From Stutzerimonas chloritidismutans AW-1 (lineage in GTDB: Bacteria; Pseudomonadota; Gammaproteobacteria; Pseudomonadales; Pseudomonadaceae): a DNA stretch of 57,387 bases. This document shows, piece by piece, positions 15,725 through 22,729 of this stretch. The position numbers and the translations under genes are program-made. Position 1 is the stretch's first letter; every line of letters begins with the position of its first letter. A model generated the notes under the pieces. It saw only the letters and a list, made by a program, of their open reading frames with translations, searched no databases and was not told the origin of the DNA. The stretch lies in NCBI RefSeq assembly GCF_000495915.1, contig NZ_AOFQ01000073.1:1-57387 (forward strand). Reading direction: 5' to 3'.

Positions 15725-17056
15725 TTGTTTGACCAATTCGCCCTGCACGAACGCCTGCTAAAGGCCGTCGCCGAACTCAAATTCGTCGAGCCGACTCCAG
15801 TGCAGGTGGCGGCCATTCCGCCGGCGCTGGAAGGGCGTGACCTGCGGGTGACGGCACAGACTGGCAGCGGCAAGACCGCCGCCTTCGTACTGCCGATGCT
15901 CAATCGGCTGATTGGCGATGCCGTGGTGCGCACCGATGTTCGGGCGCTGATTCTGTTGCCGACCCGAGAGCTGGCGCAGCAGACGCTGAAGGAGGTCGAG
16001 CGTTTCTCGCAATTCACCTTCATCAAGTCGGCGATGATTACCGGTGGCGAGGACTTCAAGGTCCAGGCCGCAGTCATGCGCAAGGTGCCGGACATTCTCA
16101 TCGGCACGCCTGGGCGCATGATCGAGCACCTGAATGCCGGCACGCTGGTCCTCAAGGATGTCGAGATGCTGATCCTCGACGAAGCCGACCGCATGCTCGA
16201 CATGGGCTTTGCCGAGGACGTGCAGCGTCTGGTCGGCGAGTGCGCCAAACGCCAGCAGACGCTGCTGTTTTCCGCGACCAGTGGCGGCGCCGCGCTGCGC
16301 GAGATGACCGCCAGCGTGCTGCGCGATCCGCTGCAGCTGCAGCTGAACCGCGTCAGCGAACTCAACGAAGGCACGCGCCAGCAGATCATCACTGCCGAAA
16401 ACACCGAGCATAAGGAAAAGTTGGTGCACTGGCTGCTCGCCAACGAGACGTACAAGAAGGCAGTGATCTTCACCAACACCCGCGTACAGGCCGACCGCCT
16501 CTACGGCCGGCTCGTTGCCGAGGGCGTGAAGGCGTTCGTGCTGCATGGCGACAAGGACCAGAAAGACCGCAAGCTGGCGATCGACCGGGTCAAGGAAGGC
16601 GGCGTCAAGGTGCTGGTAGCGACCGACGTGGCGGCGCGCGGGTTGGACATCGAAGGGCTGGATCTGGTGATCAACTTCGACATGCCGCGCTCGGGTGACG
16701 AATACGTGCACCGTATCGGTCGTACGGGGCGCGCCGGTGGCGAAGGGCTGGCGATCTCGCTGATCTGTCACAACGACTGGAACCTGATGTCCAGCATCGA
16801 GCGTTATCTCAAGCAGCGTTTCGAGCGGCGGGTGATCAAGGGGCTGAAAGGCAGCTATATGGGCCCGAAGAACCTTAAAGCGTCGGGCAAGGCAGCTGGC
16901 ACCAAGAAGAAAAAGATCGAAAAGAAGAAAGGCACCGAGAAGAAAGCCAAACCCGCCGGCAAGCGCCCGAACGGCGCCAAGCGCGAGTCACTATCGCCGG
17001 TGGTGAGCCAGGATGGCATGGCACCGCTTAAGCGCAAGAAGCCGACGGCCGAGTAA
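15725..17056 (+). CDS. DEAD-box ATP-dependent RNA helicase, probable TTG start
   Basis: This RNA helicase of about 443 residues likely acts in ribosome assembly or RNA turnover. All core motifs are present: Q motif FVEPTPVQVAAIP, motif I AQTGSGKT, Ia PTRELAQQ, GG, TPGR, motif II DEAD, motif III SAT, then the C-terminal domain with ARGLDIEGLDLVINFD and HRIGRTGRAG. A Lys-rich basic tail (KKKKIEKKKGTEKKAKP) gives nonspecific RNA binding. I chose TTG at 15725 because GAGG at 15713-15716 is eight bases upstream and the resulting LFDQFALHERLL matches pseudomonad homologues. An ATG at 15689 would add twelve residues without a clear ribosome-binding site. Confidence 0.93.
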   Translation: MFDQFALHERLLKAVAELKFVEPTPVQVAAIPPALEGRDLRVTAQTGSGKTAAFVLPMLNRLIGDAVVRTDVRALILLPTRELAQQTLKEVERFSQFTFIKSAMITGGEDFKVQAAVMRKVPDILIGTPGRMIEHLNAGTLVLKDVEMLILDEADRMLDMGFAEDVQRLVGECAKRQQTLLFSATSGGAALREMTASVLRDPLQLQLNRVSELNEGTRQQIITAENTEHKEKLVHWLLANETYKKAVIFTNTRVQADRLYGRLVAEGVKAFVLHGDKDQKDRKLAIDRVKEGGVKVLVATDVAARGLDIEGLDLVINFDMPRSGDEYVHRIGRTGRAGGEGLAISLICHNDWNLMSSIERYLKQRFERRVIKGLKGSYMGPKNLKASGKAAGTKKKKIEKKKGTEKKAKPAGKRPNGAKRESLSPVVSQDGMAPLKRKKPTAE

Positions 17057-17072
17057 CCGTCGGCCTTCAGCC

Positions 17073-17369
17073 TCAGCGCTGCGCGTCGGCCGGTGGGATG
17101 TCGGCCTCGCGCTCCGCTTCCTCGATCTGCTTCAGACGCTTGTCATAGGCCTCGCACTCGTCGCCCAACTGGTCGGCGGTGCGCTTGGCTTCCATCTGGC
17201 GAATCTCCTCATTGATTTCCTTGGCGCGCTCCGGATTGCTCTTGGTGAGCTGATTGACGCGTTCGGCCAGCTGTTCGGCCTTGGCATTCACTTCGTCCGG
17301 GGTGCACGCGGCGTGCACGGTCGGGCTGGCCAGTGCGGCGGCGGTCAGGGCAATCATCAACAATTTCAT
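17073..17369 (-). CDS. Small periplasmic coiled-coil protein
   Basis: This 98-residue precursor begins with a signal peptide (MKLLMIALTAAALASPTVHA). The mature part is almost entirely helical and charged (DEVNAKAEQLAERVNQL, ERAKEINEEIRQMEAKR, DKRLKQIEEAEREAD). It contains two cysteines, one just after the cleavage site (ACTPDEV) and one in LGDECEAYD, which could form a disulfide. I do not recognise a characterised family. The ATG at 17369 starts the signal peptide cleanly. The gene converges on the DEAD-box gene, with 16 bases between the stops. Confidence 0.8.
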   Translation of the reverse strand: MKLLMIALTAAALASPTVHAACTPDEVNAKAEQLAERVNQLTKSNPERAKEINEEIRQMEAKRTADQLGDECEAYDKRLKQIEEAEREADIPPADAQR

Positions 17370-17513
17370 GGCTCGCTCCTCGTTCAATCGGTCTGAACGG
17401 TGGATCGCAGCGCCGCCACTTTAGTTCAGACAACGAACCGGTCGACGTGGTGAAAGGTCCCAATCAGTAGGCGCCTCATTCGTGAGGCGGACATCTGCTG
17501 AGGGAGAACGACC

Positions 17514-17891
17514 ATGAGCTATAACTGGGGCCTTATCCAGCGTCTGTTGCATGAAGTTCAACGCGGCGCCAATGACAGTTTCAAGCCACGCCACTACGCC
17601 GAAGAACATGCGACGCAGATGGAAAGTGAAGGTCAACCGATGCCGAATCTGGACAGCCTGCGTGCCGAGGCGGCCGACTACGAAAGTCTGCTATTCGAAG
17701 GTGGCTTCATCGTTTCGCGGCCCGAGGAGGAGGGCGGCAATGGCGAGAACTTCGTCCTGACTGAGCGCGGCTCGCGCTTACTGGCGATTCTCGACGATCC
17801 GCAGCAGACGCAACGCCAGCAACTGACGGACAAGGGCGATGCGGCGCTGGTGCCGGAAGTGTTCGACGAGATGGCGGCCGGTCGCCCATGA
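17514..17891 (+). CDS. DUF2513-like small winged-helix protein
   Basis: This is a 125-residue cytoplasmic protein. The N-terminus MSYNWGLIQRLLHEVQRG and the segment LLFEGGFIVSRP followed by FVLTERGSRLLAILDDPQ look like a compact winged-helix domain of the DUF2513 type. The last 30 residues are acidic and less ordered. The start follows GAGGGAGAACG. It converges with the LysR gene at 17904 with only twelve bases between stops, so no terminator fits between them. A DNA-binding role is an inference from the fold pattern alone. Confidence 0.75.
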   Translation: MSYNWGLIQRLLHEVQRGANDSFKPRHYAEEHATQMESEGQPMPNLDSLRAEAADYESLLFEGGFIVSRPEEEGGNGENFVLTERGSRLLAILDDPQQTQRQQLTDKGDAALVPEVFDEMAAGRP

Positions 17892-17903
17892 CCGGCGTTG
17901 TCG

Positions 17904-18758
17904 TTACAGGCGAAAGCCATCGGCGATGTAGCCGGCGAGCGTTTCGCTGACCGGCGACTGCTGCTGCGGATTGCGCAGCAGCACGATGCTGGTCTGAGGC
18001 AGGCGCGGCAGGCCCTCCTTTTCACCGAGTATCTGCAGATCGGCAGGAATCAGGCTCTGCAGCTGTGCGGTCAGCGCCAATCCTGCACCCACGATCGCCA
18101 TGATCGCCGACAGGCTCGGGCTGCTATAGGCGATCCGGTACTCGATTTCCCGCGCATCCAGCGCGTTGCATACCCAGGCGCGACAGAAGCAATCGGTATT
18201 GAACGTTGCCAGCGGCAGGGGGCGATGCTCATGCAGGTCGAAGCCCGGGGCGGCGGCCCAGACGACGTGCTCCTGGCGCAGCAACTGGCCAATCTCGGTG
18301 CCCGGTTCGCGGGTGACGATGCTCAGGTCCAGATCCCGTCGCTGCAACAACTGGGTCGATGGCTCGCAATGCACCTCGACTTGCACCAGCGGATACGCCT
18401 GGGCGAAGCGCGAAAGAATGCCGGGTAGAAAACGCATGACGTAATCGTCTGGCGTGCCGATGCGCACCGCGCCGACCATGTGTGGCTGGCGCAGGGTGGT
18501 CATGACTTCGCCGTGCAGTTTGAGAATGCGCCGCGCGTAGCCCAGCAGTATCTGGCCCTCGGCAGTAAACCTGACCTGCCGACCGTTGCGCTCGAATAGC
18601 GGGCGCTGTAACACATCCTCTTCCAGGCGTTTCATCTGCATGCTCACCGCCGACTGGGTGCGGTTCACCGCGGCTGCGGCACGGGTGAAGCCACCGTGGT
18701 CGGCGATGGCCACGAAGCTGCGCAGCAGTTCGGTGTCGATATTCGGGTAGTTGGCCAT
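17904..18758 (-). CDS. LysR-family regulator divergent from a DUF1127 gene
   Basis: This 284-residue regulator has the helix-turn-helix TELLRSFVAIADHGGFTRAA and VNRTQSAVSMQMKRLEE, and the effector domain starts near VGAVRIGTPDDYVMRFLPGIL. GTPDDY and the C-terminal PQTSIVLLRNP are shared with the group of LysR proteins found beside DUF1127 genes in proteobacteria. Its start is 96 bases from the divergent DUF1127 gene, with a dyad (GGATT-N6-AATCC) between them that could be its operator. The ligand is unknown. Confidence 0.9.
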   Translation of the reverse strand: MANYPNIDTELLRSFVAIADHGGFTRAAAAVNRTQSAVSMQMKRLEEDVLQRPLFERNGRQVRFTAEGQILLGYARRILKLHGEVMTTLRQPHMVGAVRIGTPDDYVMRFLPGILSRFAQAYPLVQVEVHCEPSTQLLQRRDLDLSIVTREPGTEIGQLLRQEHVVWAAAPGFDLHEHRPLPLATFNTDCFCRAWVCNALDAREIEYRIAYSSPSLSAIMAIVGAGLALTAQLQSLIPADLQILGEKEGLPRLPQTSIVLLRNPQQQSPVSETLAGYIADGFRL

Positions 18759-18798
18759 TCATCAATCCTCGAGATGCAAGGCATCAGGAACATTCGTT

Positions 18799-18814
18799 GG
18801 ATTGATCTTAATCC
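18799..18814. promoter_or_regulatory. Dyad operator candidate between lysR and the DUF1127 gene
   Basis: GGATT-N6-AATCC is a perfect five-base dyad in the 96-base divergent region, 40 bases upstream of both start codons. Its size and placement fit a LysR-type box, which usually contains T-N11-A within a partial dyad. Confidence 0.4.
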
Positions 18815-18854
18815 GGGCGCGAGACTGACGCCAACCCAACTGGAGGGCGTCGTG

Positions 18855-19091
18855 ATGAACATGCACAAAGTCGCTTTGCAATCTTTCCATCTGCCGAAGG
18901 CACTTCGGGCACCCGCGCCGGGATTGCTGCGACAGGCCTGGCACAAGCTGCAGCGCTGGAACGAACTGGCACGCCAACGGCGCCAGCTGGCCGCGCTCGG
19001 TGACGACATGCTCAAGGACATCGGCCGCAGCCGTGCCGATATCGAATGGGAAGCGAACCGGCCGTTTTGGGACGACCCTGATCGTCAGTGA
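18855..19091 (+). CDS. DUF1127 small basic protein
   Basis: This 78-residue protein carries a C-terminal DUF1127 domain: WHKLQRWNELARQRRQLAALGDDMLKDIGRSRADIEWEA (in parts), rich in Arg and Leu. Members of this domain in alphaproteobacteria bind RNA and affect sRNA turnover and phosphate or carbon metabolism, whereas in pseudomonads they are mostly uncharacterised. The ATG at 18855 has a strong ribosome-binding site (GGAGGG, 18842-18847). The last seven bases overlap the end of the convergent TauE gene. The divergent LysR gene is the obvious candidate regulator. Confidence 0.88.
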   Translation: MNMHKVALQSFHLPKALRAPAPGLLRQAWHKLQRWNELARQRRQLAALGDDMLKDIGRSRADIEWEANRPFWDDPDRQ

Positions 19092-19840
19092 CCCAGCACC
19101 AGCTTTTGAATCCCCAGCGACAGGCTGACGGTGACCAACATCAGCGCGAACAGGCGCTGCAGCAGACTGCTGTTGAGGTATTGCGCCAGGCGATTACCGG
19201 CCAGCACGCCGAAGGCACCGCCCAGCGCCAGGCCACCGAGCAGCGGTAGCGGTGGCTCGGCATCGGTGAGGTAGAGCAGGAAGCCACCGCCGCTGACGAC
19301 GGCGATCACCGCCATCGAGGTGGCGATGGCGCTGAGCAGCGATAGCGAAGTAAACCAGAGCAGCGCCGGGACGATGAGAAAGCCGCCGCCGACACCCATC
19401 AGCCCGGAGAGCAGGCCAACGCCAACGCCGATGCCCAGCAGCGCCATCTGTCGGTCCTCGACGTTCTCCTTGGCCGGCAGGTTGGCGCCGCGCCACATGC
19501 GCCAGGCGGACCACAGCACCAACAGGCAGAAACCGATGATCAGTGCGCGCTCCGGTATGAACTGCCCGAGCCATTGACCGGTAGCGTTGCCCGGCAAGCC
19601 GCAGACAGCCAGCAGCATGACCGGGCGCCAGGCGATCTGGCCGAGCCGTGCCCGCGGAATCGCGCCGATGAGTGCGGACATGGCCACCGCACCGAGGCTG
19701 ACGCCGATGGCATCGCGCAATGGCAGGTGCAGGCTGAGTAGCAGGGGCAGGGCGACCAACGAGCCACCGGCGCCGGTGAGGCCAAGCAACAGGCCGAGAA
19801 TGAGGCCGATGCCCAGTGCTTCCAGCAGTAGAACGTCCAT
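19085..19840 (-). CDS. TauE/SafE-family membrane exporter
   Basis: This 251-residue inner-membrane protein has about eight hydrophobic helices in two repeats. The two family signatures are present: GLLLGLTGAGGSLVALPLLL near the N-terminus and GLLSGLMGVGGGFLIVPALL in the middle, which form the core of the fold. The family exports sulfite, sulfoacetate or other organic anions. The substrate here is not predictable, since no sulfur-metabolism gene is adjacent. The start codon overlaps the stop of a 17-codon upstream frame (TGATG), which may couple its translation. Confidence 0.88.
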   Translation of the reverse strand: MDVLLLEALGIGLILGLLLGLTGAGGSLVALPLLLSLHLPLRDAIGVSLGAVAMSALIGAIPRARLGQIAWRPVMLLAVCGLPGNATGQWLGQFIPERALIIGFCLLVLWSAWRMWRGANLPAKENVEDRQMALLGIGVGVGLLSGLMGVGGGFLIVPALLWFTSLSLLSAIATSMAVIAVVSGGGFLLYLTDAEPPLPLLGGLALGGAFGVLAGNRLAQYLNSSLLQRLFALMLVTVSLSLGIQKLVLGH

Positions 19841-19893
19841 CAGGCAAAGCTGCCGGATGCCAGGGGAATGGTAGGGACCGTATCGGTTTGCAT
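19840..19893 (-). CDS. Possible 17-residue leader peptide coupled to the TauE gene
   Basis: An ATG at 19893 preceded by GGAG (five-base spacing) opens an 18-codon frame (MQTDTVPTIPLASGSFA) whose TGA overlaps the ATG of the exporter as TGATG. The ribosome-binding site and the overlap support translation and coupling. I see no tell-tale codon run that would indicate an attenuator. It could also be chance. Confidence 0.35.
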   Translation of the reverse strand: MQTDTVPTIPLASGSFA

Positions 19894-20013
19894 GCGTGCT
19901 CCGTCGTCAGCGTTCCATCGTCCATCGTTGGTACGCTCGCGCTGGCGAGCGTTTCTTGGATGAACGGCGGGGCGCAGCGGGGCCACGCACCCGCCGACGG
20001 AGTGTACGGCCTA

Positions 20014-20571
20014 TCAGCGTGGCAGGGCACGGCTGAGGGTGAAGGCGCCGCGCAGATCGCCCTCGCGAAACCCGCGGGCCTGATCCTGCGGGTAGTGCTG
20101 GTCGATCAGCTCCACCAGCTCCGGCTTGATCTTTTCGCCGTGACAACCCAGGCAGGCCTCAGCGGTGCCGATCGCCTGCATGTAGCGGTACTCGCCTGCC
20201 ACTATCTCACCATGCTTGAGCTGTTCGATCGGTTCACCTGCAGCCGAACGCTTGGCGAACTGCTCCAACACCGAGCGCTCCCAGGTGTCTGGCGCGTTGT
20301 CCGGATTGCGCAGCTTCAGCGCCGTGCGGCCTACCTTCCAGGGCGCCTGGCTATGCTGGCTGGCGATTTCCGGCGCGAGAAGACGGCATGCCTTGACGGC
20401 TTCCGCCGGGCCACCGTCTGCCATCGCCTGCTTGACCGTGCCAAGCAACTGCTGCTGGAACGGTGGAATCAGGCTGGCAGCCTCGCCGCGCAGCTGCTCG
20501 GTATCGACGTCAGGCGCGGCGTGGGCCTGCAATGCAAACCAGCCGAGCGTCAGCAAAGACAGTGATTTCAT
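20014..20571 (-). CDS. Periplasmic one-heme Tll0287-like (DUF3365) protein
   Basis: This 185-residue precursor has a signal peptide (MKSLSLLTLGWFALQAHA). The mature protein is a PAS-like Tll0287 domain (DUF3365), recognised by AVKACRLLAPEIASQHS, TALKLRNPDNAPDTWE and the heme site C140-L-G-C143-H144 near the end, followed by IKPELVELIDQHYPQDQARGFREGDLRGAFTL. Such domains bind one c-type heme and often act as redox or gas sensors, alone or fused to kinases. This one is stand-alone and periplasmic. The ATG at 20571 sits 105 bases from the mnmC stop. Confidence 0.9.
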   Translation of the reverse strand: MKSLSLLTLGWFALQAHAAPDVDTEQLRGEAASLIPPFQQQLLGTVKQAMADGGPAEAVKACRLLAPEIASQHSQAPWKVGRTALKLRNPDNAPDTWERSVLEQFAKRSAAGEPIEQLKHGEIVAGEYRYMQAIGTAEACLGCHGEKIKPELVELIDQHYPQDQARGFREGDLRGAFTLSRALPR

Positions 20572-20675
20572 GATGCCTCCCAGGATGTGAAGTATAGTGG
20601 GGGGAGTATCCGTGCGGACGGCGCACGATGCAAGCCACAGCCTGCGGTAGGCAGCGGCTCGGGCATCGGAACGTC

Positions 20676-22658
20676 TCAGGTACCGCGAATCAGCTTGCGT
20701 AGCAGGAAACGATTGGGGTGGCAGGCTTCGGCGACGTCCCGAGGCAGCGGCAACGGTTCGTCGTCCAGCCAGGCGGCCAGCAGCTCGCCGGACAGCGGGG
20801 CGCTGATCATTCCGCGCGAGCCATGTGCAGTATTGACGTAGAGCCCGTCGAGCCACGGGCAGGGCGTGTGCAGCGACTGACGGGCGTTCTTGCCCAACGC
20901 CGCATAGGTTTCAGCGAAGGCCTCGGGCTCGGCCAATGGCCCGATCAGCGGCAGATAGTCCGGGCTGGTACAGCGAAATGCCACGCGCCCGTCCAGCTCC
21001 TCGGTACGTTGCGGGTCCGCCTGCAGACGCTGGTACAGATCCGCTGAAATCTGCTCGAGCATTTCCAGATTCGCCTGGTGTTCGGCGACGCTGGGGGTAT
21101 CGTCGGTCTGCTGGAAGTTGAAGCTGGCACCCAGCGTGTGCGTGCCATCTCGGGGTGGCGCGACGTAGCCCTTGGCGCACAGCACGGTGCGCAGCTGGCC
21201 GCTCTGGGTGTTCGCCGGCAGGCAGGAAATCTGCCCGCGAATACGCTTGAGCGGCAGCCAGGCGCTCTGGCTGAAACGCGCGGCGTCCGCCGCGCCGGTC
21301 AGGATCACCACGGGCGCTTCGGCCAACAATGCTTGGCCGCCCAGCACCTGCCAGGATCGCCCATTACGGCGCAGTTCGAGCGCTTCATGATGCCTGTGCA
21401 GCTCGATTCCCGGTCGCCGCAGCAGCCATTGGCATAGCGCCGGTGGGTTGGCCCAGCCGGCTTCGGGGTAGAACAATCCGCCCTCGGGCAGGGCCACTCC
21501 GGCCAGCGCCTCAGCGGCTTCGCGCGACAGCGGATGGACCAGAGAGGCCGGGAAGGCTGCCGCCAGCTCGGCCTGGCGTTCGCGCTCCTTTTCGTCGTAG
21601 ATCAGTTGCAGTACGCCGCATGCCTGCCAGTCCTGGCCTGCTTGCAAATTGCTCAGCAAGCGGCGCGTATAGCTGAAGCCGCTGACCACCAGCCGCGACA
21701 GTGCGGTGCCGTGGGCAGAAAGCTTGAGGTAGAGCACGCCTTGCGGGTTGCCCGAGCCTTCCAGGGCCGCCGCGGCGTGGCGCTCAAGGACTGTCACCTT
21801 CCAGCCGCGGGCGGCCAGCGATGCAGCCGTTGCGCAGCCGGCCAGGCCGGCGCCGACGATTACCGCGTGGCGTTCGGCCGTCGTATAGCCCGGGCGAGCG
21901 AACCAGGGCTTGTCCGAAATGCTGACGTTGGCGGCTCGCAGGTGCCCGCGCAGAATCTCGCGTTTGTGGCCGTAGCCGGGCACCCGCTGCATGTCGAAGC
22001 CGGCCTCGATCAGGCCGCGCCGCACAAAGCCGGCGCTGGTGAACGTGCCCAGCGTTGCGTAGGGCGCGCAAAGCCTGGCCAGCTCGGCGAACAGCATCGG
22101 TTGCCACATCTGCGGATTCTTCGCCGGGGCAAAGCCGTCGAGGAACCAGGCATCGACCTGCGCATCCAGGCTCGGCAGGCATTCGAGCACGTCGCCGATC
22201 AGCAGGGTCAGCACAACGCGGCCGCCAGCGAAGACGAAACGCTGATAGCCCGGATTCAGCGCCACGTACTGTTGCAGCAGTTGCTCGGACTGCTCTCGCA
22301 GCTCCGGCCACAGCGCCAGTGCGCGCTGCAGGTCCTCGCGGGTCAGCGGGTGCTTTTCGACGCTGATGAAGTGCAGCCGCGCCTGCGGGTGGGCTACGCG
22401 CTCGAACAGATGCCATGCACAAAGAAAGTTCAGCCCGGTACCGAAGCCGGTCTCACCAATCACCAGGCGCTGGTTGTCCTGTAGCGCGGCGAAGCGTTGG
22501 GGCAGATCGTTCTGCGTGAGGAACACATGTTCGGTCTCGGCCATGCCGCTGGCGCGGGAGAAGTACACGTCGCCGTACTGGCGGGACTGCGGCAGGCCGT
22601 TCTCGTCCCAGTCGAGTTCGGCATGCTGGAAGGCGTCGGAAGCGGGGTGGTCGTTCAT
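20676..22658 (-). CDS. mnmC: Bifunctional tRNA modification enzyme MnmC
   Basis: This 660-residue enzyme finishes mnm5s2U at the wobble position of tRNAs. The C-terminal FAD-dependent domain removes the carboxymethyl group of cmnm5U and the N-terminal domain methylates the resulting nm5U. The methyltransferase domain (about 1-245) has the SAM loop GETGFGTGLNFLCAWHLF and DAWFLDGFAPAKNPQMW. The oxidase domain opens with VIVGAGLAGCATAASLAARGW (about residue 270) and ends near STAHGSRGMISAPLSGELLA-like sequence. The length agrees with E. coli MnmC (668). The ATG at 22658 begins the family opening (LDWDENGLPQS). It lies downstream of gacS, 71 bases away on the same strand. Confidence 0.95.
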   Translation of the reverse strand: MNDHPASDAFQHAELDWDENGLPQSRQYGDVYFSRASGMAETEHVFLTQNDLPQRFAALQDNQRLVIGETGFGTGLNFLCAWHLFERVAHPQARLHFISVEKHPLTREDLQRALALWPELREQSEQLLQQYVALNPGYQRFVFAGGRVVLTLLIGDVLECLPSLDAQVDAWFLDGFAPAKNPQMWQPMLFAELARLCAPYATLGTFTSAGFVRRGLIEAGFDMQRVPGYGHKREILRGHLRAANVSISDKPWFARPGYTTAERHAVIVGAGLAGCATAASLAARGWKVTVLERHAAAALEGSGNPQGVLYLKLSAHGTALSRLVVSGFSYTRRLLSNLQAGQDWQACGVLQLIYDEKERERQAELAAAFPASLVHPLSREAAEALAGVALPEGGLFYPEAGWANPPALCQWLLRRPGIELHRHHEALELRRNGRSWQVLGGQALLAEAPVVILTGAADAARFSQSAWLPLKRIRGQISCLPANTQSGQLRTVLCAKGYVAPPRDGTHTLGASFNFQQTDDTPSVAEHQANLEMLEQISADLYQRLQADPQRTEELDGRVAFRCTSPDYLPLIGPLAEPEAFAETYAALGKNARQSLHTPCPWLDGLYVNTAHGSRGMISAPLSGELLAAWLDDEPLPLPRDVAEACHPNRFLLRKLIRGT

Positions 22659-22729
22659 GCTGGTTCCTGAAAAAACGGTGCAACGCGATGGGCGTCGCCG
22701 GGCGCAGATGAGGCACCCGGCGCGGTCGA

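Noticed and set aside
17041..17064. Hairpin GCCGACGG/CCGTCGGC at the DEAD-box stop as a terminator
   Set aside because: It overlaps the stop codon and no T tract follows, so I could not support it as a terminator.
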